This document shows positions 1 through 12,094 of a DNA stretch of 64,000 bases, piece after piece. The notes beneath the pieces were generated by a model, which saw nothing but the letters and a program-made list of their open reading frames with translations, was not told where the DNA came from and did not search any database. Each line of letters begins with the position of its first letter. The first letter of the stretch is position 1. The translations under genes and the position numbers were made by a program. The DNA comes from Polytrichum commune (lineage: Eukaryota; Streptophyta; Polytrichopsida; Polytrichales; Polytrichaceae), in assembly GCA_950295325.1 (NCBI GenBank), contig OX485804.1, forward strand, positions 14,010,001-14,074,000, in the 5' to 3' direction.

Positions 1-1035
1 GATCCCACAATCCAAAAGAGCCGTTTGAGTCAAGAGGGTATCCCAAGTGCTGGATATGCTCGCTTGAATGAACATGCCTTGGTCAGTTTCAACTGCCCAT
101 GGGTGGTTGAGAGCAGCATGGATCCCACTGCGAAGCACGGGGTGCTCTACAGGATACCCCTCACAATGGAGTGCCATTAAGGAGAAGACCCAAGGAAGTT
201 GGATCCCATTGAAAGAGCCCTCAGCCGCTTGGCGCTTGACTATCCATGCTACACAACAATCAATGGCTGTCTCACGACCAGGTTTTGCGATGAAACGACT
301 CTTGCCATACCAAAGAAGGAGTTTGTCCACGCACTTGAGGAACTTATTCCACATGCCTTGGTCGGTAGGAGACCTAGGGAAACCATTCGTAATCTCATTT
401 ATGCCTCTAGATTCCTTGAGCTCATGACAACAACACTCGAGGGGCAATGGATGAACTGCTCGGCGTGTAGAAAGGATGCTTAGGGGAACAATGCTAGGCC
501 TCGCCCAATTACTAAGATTGTAGAGATGAAATGGGAAATATTGGGGAAGGAAAATCAACTCCGGAGGAATGCAAGGAACATCATCCCATGACAATTCCCC
601 CACTAGGGCTAACCAAACTTTTGTGAAAACGCGAAGGACACGCAATCCGCCGTGCTCGAATATCCATTTCCGAGCAGCCACCATGGCATGGTCATCAGCA
701 CGTACTCCCATGGCTTTCAAGGCCACATAACACTCAGTGGTGATATTAATGTCACCCATAGGAGCGTCATGGAACATAACCCATGACCCGTCCGCTTTTT
801 GCGAGGAGCGAATACTCCTCATCAAACCATACTTCTTGGGGTTGTCTTGGAGGACCCCTAAGAAATGCATGGTGAGGACCCATTCAGCTTCCATGCAACT
901 ATTGGTTTCCAACCGCCCCATCCAAAAGCCGTTTACATGTTGGTTTTGAAAGCTCCACTTCACCGCATTGTTGATCACCTCATCTAGTTGTGGTGCCGAT
1001 GAGGGCAACATTGCTAATGGATTTCTGAACAACAT
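1..1035 (-). CDS. Squalene-hopene-cyclase-like triterpene cyclase, N-terminal 345 aa, cut by window edge
   Basis: Class II triterpene cyclases of this type fold squalene into hopanoid or related pentacyclic products; the plant members are expected at endomembranes. Reading the minus strand, one open frame without a stop runs from ATG at 1035-1033 to base 1; an in-frame TAA lies 30 nt before the start. The first ~345 residues follow the family layout: an N-terminal Q..NGFW stretch with LETN and MEAEW (residues ~30-51), the QW repeat QKADGSW (79-85), the GG..VLRVFTK.WLAL.G..SWDDVP.IPPE region (~128-159), WARPSIVPLSIL (~177-188), a second QW-like repeat QAAEGSFNG (269-277) followed by PWVFSL, and STWDTLLTQTALLD (~329-342). 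Full-length enzymes have ~630-680 aa, so about half is present and the catalytic DxDDTA motif lies beyond the edge. No intron is visible in this part. The exact product (hopene, fernene, tetrahymanol or other) cannot be told. Forward-strand ORFs here are shadows. Confidence 0.9.
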   Translation of the reverse strand, partial: MLFRNPLAMLPSSAPQLDEVINNAVKWSFQNQHVNGFWMGRLETNSCMEAEWVLTMHFLGVLQDNPKKYGLMRSIRSSQKADGSWVMFHDAPMGDINITTECYVALKAMGVRADDHAMVAARKWIFEHGGLRVLRVFTKVWLALVGELSWDDVPCIPPELIFLPQYFPFHLYNLSNWARPSIVPLSILSTRRAVHPLPLECCCHELKESRGINEITNGFPRSPTDQGMWNKFLKCVDKLLLWYGKSRFIAKPGRETAIDCCVAWIVKRQAAEGSFNGIQLPWVFSLMALHCEGYPVEHPVLRSGIHAALNHPWAVETDQGMFIQASISSTWDTLLTQTALLDCGI

Positions 1036-4000
1036 TATGCATATGATGAATTTTTCATTAGATTAATTTGGTGAACCCCAACGCTAAACTCAAAGAGAAA
1101 AATATGATTCCGACAATGTCACTAGCATGAATGTTCAAGTTAATGTAATTCTATATAGAATTCCAAGACAAACACTTAAAATAGAAAGTAAAACATTGGG
1201 ATGGGATCCCTCCCATTTGAAACAAGTTTAGATAATGGATTGATGATTTTGTATTTTTCAACTTGGAGCATAATGCTTGGAAAGAGCATGGGCATTGAGA
1301 GGAATCCATTGAATCATTTGTGTCTGAATTAGAAACGACCTTTTTATTATTATTGTTGGTTCACAACCTAATTAGAAGCAAATTTCCTAAGAATCACAGG
1401 AGTCATGACTCATTACTTAGATCTCCAAGATATTTATTTTCACTTCTATAAATATTTATGGACATTTATTTTCACTTCAAAGGAGGTTCTAAACATAGGA
1501 ACCCTCACGAGTGCTATACATAGTGGACGCCCATAAAGACTACATATATCAAGGTTTCATGGCTCCCAATACCTGAAGAATCTGATTGCTATGATTTTGA
1601 GTCTGAAAATGGGGAAGAACGTTGATTTTCTAGGTCCACTGTACATAGTACATACTTACCTTAAGTAAATTACTTGTACATAAAACCCATACCTGAATCT
1701 TTGGTATATATAAGCTTGTTAGAATTTGCTCAGAGTCTGCTTTCGAGATCTTGAATGTCACCGCCTCTCAAATTTGCCTCCAATAGCGGTGCAGCAGTGT
1801 TGAATTGACGGCACCGACAGGGACCTTCTAGTCTGTGTGTCATGTGCAGAAAGAGAAATATTTCTTAGCTTCACACAATCATAGGCAAAGAAATTTGCGG
1901 TATACGACGACATGTTGCTTTGCACCCAACAGATGCAAACCATGGCTCTTTTACAACCGAAGAACAACGTGTGAAAATTCAGACATAATGAAGGTTTGTG
2001 AGCCTAAAACAGACACTTTTCCTTAATGGCCACAACGATCCTAGATTTGTTCTCTAATTAAAATGAAGAGACATACTACGTATTTTTGGAAGATTATGAC
2101 CCCTTCACCACTTGGTATCTGTTTCAAGCTCACAACTTAATCTTGATTCCAGAAGTTCGTTGCTGTGCATGTACGGGGGATCGCTCCGTCTTACCATTAG
2201 TTTTATTCCATGAGATCAATCCATGATCAACCACAATGCTATATTCATAGATTTGAAAAGCTTCTAGTGGAAGAAAACCAGTGGCCACTACTGTGATCCA
2301 CTGGATTTCATGTCATATTCGTTTGTCAATTCTGGGACATTACACTGCACTAACTCAGTCAAAATGCATGAATGTGGTAACTACGACCAAGCAATCCCCG
2401 TAGTGTTAATGTACAGAAGATGTGACAGATGAGAACTGAAGCAAGCTCTCAGAGTTTCACGAAATGTTGACGTTAGCTTTACTGCGATAGCAGGGATGGA
2501 AATACATACCGTGATGGGTGACTAGAGAATTTCCACGACTACAGGGGCATGTGAAAACCTCCTAGTTCACTTAGTCAAGTAGTGCACGTTGAGCATTTGC
2601 ATGCATCGATGAAGAGCCAGCCTTCACAAGATCAGACTGAATAAAAGGAGACGACCAATGAACGGGGAGAGCCGACCGCTAGTTAGAGGAATCTATGGAA
2701 TATACCTCACATTAGTAAAGAGGAACCGAAAGATCACAACACATAACCGGTTGGACTGGGACACACTAGGATCTTGACAGATTATGCGAAAACTCTCCCC
2801 AGACACTGTGGTGGACTGAACTGGAGCCCAACTGGTGATGATTAAATAGCGAAGGAAAGAGATGTATTAAAGGTACAAGCCAATAATTCAAAACAACCCA
2901 GGTTCACGTTGATGATGTTTCAGGTCAGAACTAAGCAGACCTGCATAGGTTCACTTGTTGTAGGTTAAATTCATGTAGTTATGAGGACGCGTAGCATATC
3001 TGGCTCAAATCTACAGTTAGCGTGTCATTATTCCAGCTTTAGTTGGTGCAATAATCAAAGGCATGGATAGAACTTCTTTGATGAGGGTGTAAGTTATGTA
3101 ACTTAGAGTGAAGGACATCTCAACCTAGGCAAAGTTTGAATCTGAACAAAGTTTGTTTTACATCCTGTGTATCAAATGTTCTAATAACACTCAAAAGTAT
3201 ACATAAAATCTGAAAATAACTCATGTCCAGAACCTAAAGTGAAAAAACCGTTTTGGTTCCTGAACCCTGTGCCCATAGATTACCTACTCTATCATCACAC
3301 GTCTTTCTCTTAATTCCACGGTAGTTTCTAATTCCGTAGTCCGCCCGACTCCTTGGTTTGCGGCCCCTAGAACTGCGCGTCATCTGTCCAATGTTGTGGT
3401 TGCTCCTGATTCCGTGGTCGGTCCCTTCCAGCCTTACATTCGTTCGTGGCTTAGTTTCTCTATGACTGCCACTTCAGTGCCTCCAGCCTTGGTTGCTACT
3501 ATGGTTGCCGCCTCAGCCTCCTCAAATGTTTGCTCGTTGTTTATGTTGCCAATCTACACTTGATCTTAACACTAGCCCCAAGACCTACCCAAAACTCTCT
3601 CCTCAAGACCCCAATGAAGACCCCAATCTAAGACCCCATCCCAAAAACACTATGAAAGACCCCAATCTTGGGAAATGACAAAGACTTAGTATTTAAGATA
3701 TAGGACTTAGGAAGTCTTAGACCTAGAAAGTATTTGAGAATAACTACATCAACCCCTACATGTTGGTGGAAAATAGATACTAAGAAACGGTTAGAGGCAC
3801 ATCTTTAAAATGTAGATTTATTGTTACTAAATATAGGTTGTGTAGACATCATATGCTATATTTATTTTAAAAAGAAACTATAATTAGTTTATTTTTAGAT
3901 TGTATAGACTATAAAAAAAAGGAAATCAAAGGTCCTATTACACCTCATTTGACCCCGAACAATTTACATGAACTGTTACCTAGCATGACACTTGGAACTC

Positions 4001-5143
4001 GGCACATGGATACTCAAGATTTTTACTTAGAAATCCTAAAGCTCCAATTTTAGTACGTCTATTAGAAATTACTTAAAACTCAAAGACTCGGGGGTTGAGA
4101 CTTCTCATGACTATTAAGACATGACCGAGGAAATAAAGATATGTGTAAACTTCTTCAAGATGAATGAGAAGAGAAATTGCTTTGGACACGTGCGATTGAT
4201 ACTTAGAAATTTTGTAGAGCTAAGACCACTTGAATGAGAAGATATTATTCATTGAAGGCCTATTAGCTTCTTGGATCTTGAATAATCAAGTTATGAACAG
4301 AAGAATGGTCAAACTTGGAAGTTCCAAATACTTAGAATCAAATTTGGAATTGATACTCAAGTATGAGTATAAATCCAAGTTCCAAATTGAAATTTGAAAG
4401 TTTGGTGAACTTGGGTACTTTGAGAATATTACTTGGAATTTAAGAACTCAAGCATTCAACCAAATGTGAGAGTTAGACACTTAAAGATTACTTGGAAACT
4501 TACCATGCTTGGAAATTTTGTTTTACGTGGATACTTGAAACTGAGAGAATGACATAGGAAATCTAATTGGGACAAAGTGAAAACCATCATTGGAAAGGAT
4601 AATCAAAGGTGAAAGATGATTCATATGAGGCCACCAAGTAAGCCAAATCAATCATCATCTCATCCTCAAGTTTTAAGATTTCACATCATAAGGGTCCTCA
4701 ATAAAATCAGTAGGGTTAAAAAATTAAAGGAATAAACCCATCAATTATATTTGATAACTCATGAAAGAATTTAGAAGGAGATCTTTGACCAACAAACTTG
4801 AAATCAAGATGGGAGGATTTTCCACTTAGTCCATGCAAGTTGTAAAGGGGGCGAGGAATCACTCAACCTTAACATTAAACTTCATAATAATATTGGAAGA
4901 CATAATCCTAGTTCAATCCTAAAGACACCTAACTTTGACATTAAGATATTAGGGGGACATAGGCTTATAAATATACTTGAGCACCTAGTTCTTAGGAGCA
5001 TTCAAAAATACTTAATAACCCATTCAACTAAGAGGAAATCTTACCCCTTGTAATTAATTGTGCATATTTTTATCATGATGGGTTTTGGACTTATGTGAAG
5101 TCTTATTCCGATAGGGGTGATGTTCATGTTATTGGTTAGCAGC
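1036..5143. other. Intergenic region without recognisable gene
   Basis: No coding exon with family resemblance was seen on either strand. It holds the upstream side of the cyclase gene (a TATATATA stretch at about 1704-1711 is 670 bp from the start and may be chance), one partial copy of the CAGTG/CCGGTT repeat at about 2640-2816, a degenerate AAGACCCCAAT-rich stretch at 3570-3660, and AT-rich sequence from 3700 to 5100 that resembles the stretch at 26.1-27.1 kb. Confidence 0.5.
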
Positions 5144-5540
5144 GGGTTACACCGTCTAAGGCTAAGAGTTGAAGGTGACCTTGACAACATGAGTGAAAAA
5201 AGGGTATTATTTGAGGCATTATTGTACATAATAAACACGACGGTGATGGCAATGGGTTACACCGTCTAAGGCTAAGAGTTGAAGGTGACCTTGACAACGT
5301 GAGTGAAAAAAGGGGTATTGTTTGAGGCATTATTGTACATAATAAACATGACGGTGATGTAACATAGAGGATGGACTCTTCATACCACATACGAACTAAC
5401 GTGAGTGTCAAGAGTTATTATTTGAGGCATTGTCGTACATATTATACTAAAGGAGATGTAACATGGGGGGATGTATTCTTCATACCATGTACAAACTAAC
5501 GTGACTATAAATACACGTATTATTTGAGGCAGTAATTTAG
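5144..5540. repeat. Tandem repeat array, 110-bp unit plus shorter derivative units
   Basis: GGGTTACACCGTCTAAGGCT starts at 5144 and again at 5254, giving a 110-bp unit present twice with few changes. It is followed by two further ~95-bp degenerate units sharing 'TTATTTGAGGCATT' and 'CTTCATACCA'. The same core, GGGTTACACCGTCTAAGGC, reappears once near 27080, so the array was probably built from a dispersed element. Minus-strand ORFs here are only the repeat read through. Confidence 0.8.
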
Positions 5541-8500
5541 GGTCATATCATTTTGGTTTACATCCTATAGATGAAAAAAAATGCTCAATGACTTTCTTGT
5601 TGGACAACGAAAGTGGATTGTATATGTAATAAAAGACAATTTATTTCATGGTTTTATACTTTGTCGTATGTAGTGGAGGCACCTTCACATTAAGCTTAGT
5701 ATAAATACATAAATCCATTTTCTAGCTTGCCGTTAATATGCATACATTTTTTCTCTATAAAATACTTGGTTATAGGGGTTTCTATTTCACAGTCGCCCAT
5801 GCACATCATTTAGGTTGCCAATGAAGAGTCCCCCCATCCCCCCCCCCCCCCACCCTCTCTTGCAGATATCCACACAAGACAAACTAGTAGACAACCCTTG
5901 GCCAACAAAGTGCCCTCCCTATTCCCTTCTACATGGATACAAAAAGGAACCACCTTTGACATGAGGCAGTAGCACTAGACCCATAGCCATGCTCGGTAAA
6001 CCAATTTTGGGTGTCATAAGGCCAAATATTCATCAGGGAAATGTAAAAGTAGACTTGCATCAAGAGATGTTCACATTAGAATTCATTTGCAAATTGAGTA
6101 TGCAAATAGAAACCCAATTACATTAATATACAATGGAAGACAAGGTGGTGGTTATGGTAGTGACCATTCCCACCACTCACATGAGACATTTGGCAATAAA
6201 TATATAATTTCTTTTAAAAGGGAGCTGGGTGGTCCCACGTGTCAGACCCTGGAGCAAAGGGCAATGGTCTTGCTTGCCATCATGACATGATGGGGACTAC
6301 ATGGAGATGTGTAAGATTGGGGGGGGGGGGGGGGGGATTACTCATGGGGGCTGGTGGATCAACCATGGGGGATGGCATCATGGGCATCAAAGGGGGTGAT
6401 GGGTCACCATTATGGGGTGGGAGGGGGCATGAGAATTTGTATTATCATTCCAATAGTTTGACCAAAAAAAGAAAAGCAATCAAGTAATATTTAAAGGGGA
6501 TTGATATTTCCACCCCTTTTTTGCTAGATTCACACCTTTTTGCCGGTTCGGTTGCCGTGTCACTGAGGCGCTATATATGAGATTCTTCATGGTGCATCCG
6601 GACCGTTGATCCACCAAGGCCCATCCAAGGGCCTCAATGATCCTAGGTGGCGGTGGGGTGGGGGGCGGGGGTGGTGCTTGCCACCAAGGCGGGGTGGGGC
6701 CGTGGGCCTCATGTCTTTTTTGGGGAGGCCGGATTTAGGGTGGTGTCGGGCCTAGTGGCTAGGCGGGCCCAGTGGCTAGGCCTAGTTATTATATAACTAG
6801 TTGGTTAGCCTTACTCTACTTACTAAATGACTAGTTGGTTAGCCTTACTCTACTTACTAAATGATTAGTTGGTTACCCTTCTAATGACATTACCCTTACT
6901 TGGTATTTTGGTAGGCTAATGGTTGATGGTTCAATTCATGGTCTAAACTTGGTAACTATAATATACCATTTTAGGATTGGTGTTCAACCATTTTTCTAAT
7001 AACTAGTTTCCATTGACATTAGGCGGTTGAAGTGGTTTCCTAACTTCCTTAAAAATCTTCTGCTCAAGTTTTTTAAGTTCTAAGACTAGGGGTCTTTAAC
7101 TATTTCCTAAGACTAAAGGTCTTCAAATTCTTCCTCCCAAGTCCTAGGGCCTTTGCTGCTTCTCAAGACCGGGGTCTTCGCTGCTTCTCAAGACCGGGGT
7201 CTTCGCTGCTTCTCAAGGTCGGGGTCTTCCCTGCTCACCCCAAGACCGGGGGTCTTCGAGGGGTCTTCGCAGCGTTCCCTTCATAGGTTGGTTTCGCCGG
7301 CCTCCAATCATTTTTGCCGGCTCACAGTCCCTTTCGCCGGCTCCCGATCTTCGTCCTCTTGGGCTCTCAGCCTTCTTATCTCCTAGCTGCTATTGGTCTC
7401 TTCCTCCTTGGGCTCTCAGTTATGTTGCCGGTGCGGTGCTATTTCCTTTGCCAATGTGGTATGAGCCAGAAGGGTTCCACACCCTGGCCACACCGTGGTG
7501 GCCAGGCCTAGCCAACCAGTGGCTAGGTCTTGGGGAGCAGCTGGCTCAGTTGCCCCAGTGTGGCACCCAACGGGCCAATTAAACATGGAGAGTAGTCGGT
7601 AGGGTTTGATGCCCTTGCCTGACATGAAAATGATGCGGAGAATGATGTGATTTATAAAAAAAAAAAAAAAAAACCATGTCGAGGCGGCCGTAAGCTTGTT
7701 TGAATGGCAAGAGCAGGTAGCTCCGCATGCTGGATGGTTGCATGGGAGGTTGCCTCCAGCCAACCAACCGAGGCCCAGGCATGGCGCCTAGCGGTCTGGT
7801 TGGCCGCCGTGCTTCATGGGCCCCGCCATACATGACTGGTTGGCTAGCTGGGCCAGCCATCTAGGCAGTGTGCCCATGCTATCTATGCTTAGGGGTTGTT
7901 TACATCATGGACCATGAAGTTGTCCCATCCCAGAGGGCATTATTCCATTGTCATACGACACAGTCGCACTTCCATGTCCTGATTTCTCCAAATATGCATT
8001 TTTTTGAGCCTTTGGGCCCTTGATTAGGTGTAAACTGAACGTGGACCAAGAGAAGTGACCATGCACCAAAAAATGGATGTCTTGATTTTTCTAATATATG
8101 TCCAAAAAGGGGAGTTTTGATCATTTTCTTCGTGTTTGACCTTTCCCCTTCATCCCTTCTTACTTCATAACTATGGAAACATTTGGGCAAACAAATAACG
8201 GCATTTCTCTATCATGGTCCCTTGACGTCTCCAACGAGAGAACCTATTTTGCCTCTCCCATTGCAAAACCCATTGGACTATGACAGTGGATAATGTAGCC
8301 TTGAAAATAGGCCTTTAGGGGGTCTTAAGTTCCATGGTCACTCTTGCATTTATTTTCTTGATGTAAATTGAAGTGGTCACGTGATGAGTTCAACAGCCAA
8401 TGACATATTTTAGAGGAGCAAGGGAAGACCTCGTGGTCCATGATGTAAACATCCCCTTAAATTGTGTCGTTTGGTTTTGATTTCAATGTGTTGGTTTTAT

Positions 8501-8750
8501 GTTCAACTTTGGTTGTTCTTAGATGACAACTTGGAGGTGGCGTTCTAAGCCTACAAATGTTTTTTTTTAAGAAATAAGGTTTTGGTTTTGGACAACTTGA
8601 CATGTGTGTGTGTGTGTGTTTGTTCTCTCTTGTCATTGGTTGTGGAAATAATTTCTTGGGACTTGTTGTTGATTAGTAAAAATACCATGCAATTAGCTGT
8701 GAAAGTTGGGAGCACCACAACCTTAAATAAATGTGATAGAATCTTCAACA
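5541..8750. other. Repeat-rich intergenic region with homopolymers and short tandem repeats
   Basis: Contains poly-C near 5840, poly-G near 6320-6336, a ~38-bp tandem repeat (ACTAGTTGGTTAGCC units, ~6798-6880), three units around AAGACCGGGGTCTT (~7165-7260), a 17-bp poly-A run near 7657-7674 and a TG microsatellite at 8602-8618. I see no protein family in the frames; the 7.3-7.9 kb ORFs are GC-rich low-complexity reads. Confidence 0.5.
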
Positions 8751-8811
8751 TGTGACTTCAACTACTACTTCTTTCCTCAAGGCATCAAGGCTTTCCAACC
8801 TACAATTCTTC

Positions 8812-9100
8812 ACCATTTACTTGATGATTCGAAGTGGCCATGTGAGTAGAAATCAATTCCACGGCATTTATATTCATGAGTAACGTTAATTTGGTCCTTG
8901 CCTAGGTACAATGTCTCTTGGTTTAATTTCTTTTTAATGCGGCCAAAGATCATGATTTTGGTCTTAGATGAATTGACATCAAGGTTAGAAGAAGTGCAAA
9001 ATCTTAGATAGTTTGTTTAGAAATCTTGGTAAGATTGATCATGATTTAGAGAGCAAAACGACATCGTCAACATAGAGAAGAATGACAACTATTGTATTAC
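8812..9100 (-). pseudogene. Decayed LINE-type reverse transcriptase fragment
   Basis: On the minus strand the palm motif VVILLYVDDVVLLSKS is read at about 9100-9053, with the YVDD catalytic signature of non-LTR reverse transcriptases. A stop and frame change follow, then a second stretch (about 8990-8812) reads NLDVNSSKTKIMIFGR, ETLYLGKDQINVTHEYKC and GIDFYSHGHFES, matching the region after the palm in plant LINEs (xNxxKTKxMxF ... Y.G..I..V..YK..GI.F). The element is truncated and frame-broken, so it is inactive. Confidence 0.75.
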
Positions 9101-9386
9101 ATAAACATGTTTTCTCTTGATGGTGAAGTATTCAGAATTTCAAGTTAAGTTCTCTCAAGGTCTTGTAAATGTCAAAGTTGAGTGCTTAACTTAGAATCTA
9201 CTTAACTCGTAACCATCTGTTCATAAATAATTTTCCAATATCCTTGTGATTAAAAGAATGAGAAATCCAACCATATTGCTATTATTCCTTAGCTCAATAG
9301 GATATCCATGAGATACCTTGTACCCATGTGAAAATACAAATGTGGATTGTACTTGAAAGAACTATTGACACCACCAAAATGCAAGA

Positions 9387-9623
9387 TTGTTGTTGCTTAC
9401 TGCACCTCAAATCATACTTGCCATTGAAACTAGACGTTGGTCAACTATCCTTGTCTCAAGAGATAATAGATTATGCCACTTATGCTCTTATAATGTAGTT
9501 AAAAACGAGGCACACTTTGTGTTGGATTGTCCCTTATATAACTTCATCAGTGATAAGTATCAATCACTATTTCCAAAGGTAGGATTAGGGAGTCTTGAGT
9601 TTTACTTTCAATTGGATCATTGA
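9387..9623 (+). pseudogene. LINE C-terminal zinc-knuckle (zf-RVT-like) fragment
   Basis: The plus strand encodes RLCHLCSYNVVKNEAHFVLD followed by CPLY, i.e. the C..C...(E)..HF.L.C pattern that ends many plant LINE reverse-transcriptase ORFs. It lies on the opposite strand from the RT palm fragment 290 bp to the left, so the two are separate pieces or one was inverted. No genuine start codon belongs to it. Confidence 0.65.
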
Positions 9624-12094
9624 GTTGATATTAGCCTCTGCCTCAAGGAGGCCATCATGCTCCACCACTTCGGGGGGTTAGCCATCTTGATGTGCTTTTA
9701 GTCCATAAGCCTTTCACCTTCTCAAATCTAAACCTAGTTTCATTTCATAGGCAATATTGTAGATACTTGAAATTAATTAAAGAAAATTATAATGATTTTA
9801 TATGTTTATAAATAGTGATACTTCCAACAACTTGCAAAGAAAGTGGGCCTTATATGGTTATCCATCATAAATAGACACCAATATTTGAATGCATTGTGGT
9901 TAGGTGTGGATCAAAGAACATACGTAACTATACATTTGTTTAAAAGAGATTGGATTATATGCTCAAAAGATTTCAACCATCTTAACCCCTAACGTCCCAA
10001 GCAACCCATTATTGGTTGGCAGATGATTTGTTCCTTACATTAAACCCACCTAACTCAATTTCCGCTATCAAAATAACTATAAATATCAATCCACCATTGA
10101 TATTTATCCATAGGCACATGAATTGTGCTTTGGAGATGATTAGAATGTGGGAAAAACATGTCAAAGTGCGAAGTGATCATGTTTTTATTGTGTTGGGAGC
10201 TTGACATGTGAGGGTGTTGACTTCAATCAATGGTTGCCACTCCAATAAAAAAAATTGCATGATCGTCAAGGATATTTGTTTTGGTAAAGGCGAAGTATTT
10301 CTCGATGACAATGGCAAACAACTTTTGTGCTCACATCGACCAATTGGACACTCTCTAACTTGTAAGGAATCCCTTGCATATGGGTGGTTAGAAACATGAG
10401 GCAATTTACATACTCCAAATGCAAGGTGGCTAGCCAATTGTGGTTTGCACATTTGACATGAGAATTTGTAGAGGTGCTCAACTATTGAGCCATTCCCATT
10501 TTGCTCACTTTCTATGTGATTTTGATTGGTCAAAGGTCTTTTGAGGGGATGAAATATGGCAATTTCTTGTGCGACCATTCTTTCAATTGTTATAATCTAA
10601 AATTCATAAGGGTTCTTCATGCCCATCCCCCCCCCCCCCCGCTTAAAGTAGCTCCTATCCCATATTTCAATATCTTGTAGATAAATGTTAGTTTGACCTC
10701 AAAACTTGTCCATGAAAATTTCACAACCAATATTGAGTGCAATGCACCTGAAACAACCATTTCATAGGCTTGAGAAATCAAGTTTCAAGTTCACAATAAA
10801 AATAAAATAAAATAAAATGTGCTTGCTTGCGTTGGGGGGGGGGGGGTTAAATGACCATTTAATGAGATTTTTCCACTTTCATATTGGATCAAATATTTAT
10901 ACAAGCTTGACAAAATATGAGGAAAATGGCTACGTCCATGGGTGGGATTTGCTGATCATCATCAATAATTACGCATTTCATATCCTACTAGTAGTGGGTA
11001 ATAATAATGTCCAAAAAGAATATCACCAATTTTTTTAACCATAAGTATTTGGATTTTTTTTGAATCCAAAAAACTGAAAGGCCAATTATCTTATACCAAT
11101 AAAAATTGCATTGCATTACAATGGAGTGAAGGGAAACTTTTCTTAGCTAATAAATCCAACAATAGTTTGTTAAAAGATATTTGGATTTTGATGAAATATG
11201 TTGGACAATTTACCACGTTAAATTTCAAATTTGTACAATTGTGCACAAAATTGTACATTTGGTGAATAATGCTACAACATGGGTGATGAATGAAATATTT
11301 TCATCTAGACAATTTTTGTCCATCTCAACCTACATACAATTTTGTGACAACATTTGTGACATCTAAAAATTAGTGGTGGGATACCCATTTTATTGGACAA
11401 AAATTCATACATGAGGTTGTACTACATGTGCCAATGATGCTCGGGGGGGGGGGGGGGGGGCAGTGTGTTAAAAAGTTAAGGATATAGGTGCGAACAACCA
11501 TTATTTTATAGGGGGGTATTACTTTCAATTCTCTTCTTTTTTTCGCATGCTATCATTATGTAATTTTCTACTTTGGGTTAATAGAAAAATGGCTTGCATT
11601 ACTTATAATTCCAAATTACCTATTATTCCATACCCTATAGTACTTTAAAGATGTCCAGTGCCATTTTTGATACCCTATATTACTCTTAAGTCCATTTATA
11701 ATTTTTTGCCCCCATGTTTTTAAAATACCCTATCATTTGGTCGCACGTATATTGCTACTCCAACCAATGACTCCCCCCCCCCCCCCCGAGCAATGATGTC
11801 ATGTAATATGTTATAATTTTGGGTCATTGATTGTTTGTTAGACATAGGAACAAATTTTCACAACTTCAATTGTGCTTTATCTTATAGTTAATAATGGGTA
11901 AGTATGTCTCCAATAAATTTATAATGACATGTTTTTTTTTTTATTGTATAATATTAGACTCATTAAAAAATGAAGTAGCTTTGCAAATATAAGTTGTGCC
12001 AATTATGTAGGAGGAAAACCAACCTTGTACCTTTTTGTGTGGATTAAAAGGTCAATACCAACCTTTCATATTAATTGATCATTCATAGTCATCA
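9624..12094. other. AT-rich intergenic region with poly-G/poly-C tracts
   Basis: Tracts of 12-18 identical C or G residues occur near 10626, 10836, 11443 and 11773. Small ORFs at 10016-10578 show no recognisable domain. A short dispersed motif (AAAAGAGATTGGATTATATG) at 9950 recurs near 34860, 46210 and, inverted, 53030. No gene is supported. Confidence 0.45.

Noticed and set aside
68-949. Forward-strand ORFs at the left edge (119, 94 and 70 aa)
   Set aside because: They are antisense shadows of the continuous minus-strand cyclase frame, which has clear family motifs.
7150-7290. CRISPR-like regularly spaced repeats
   Set aside because: Units are contiguous and degenerate without unique spacers, and the DNA is plant nuclear.
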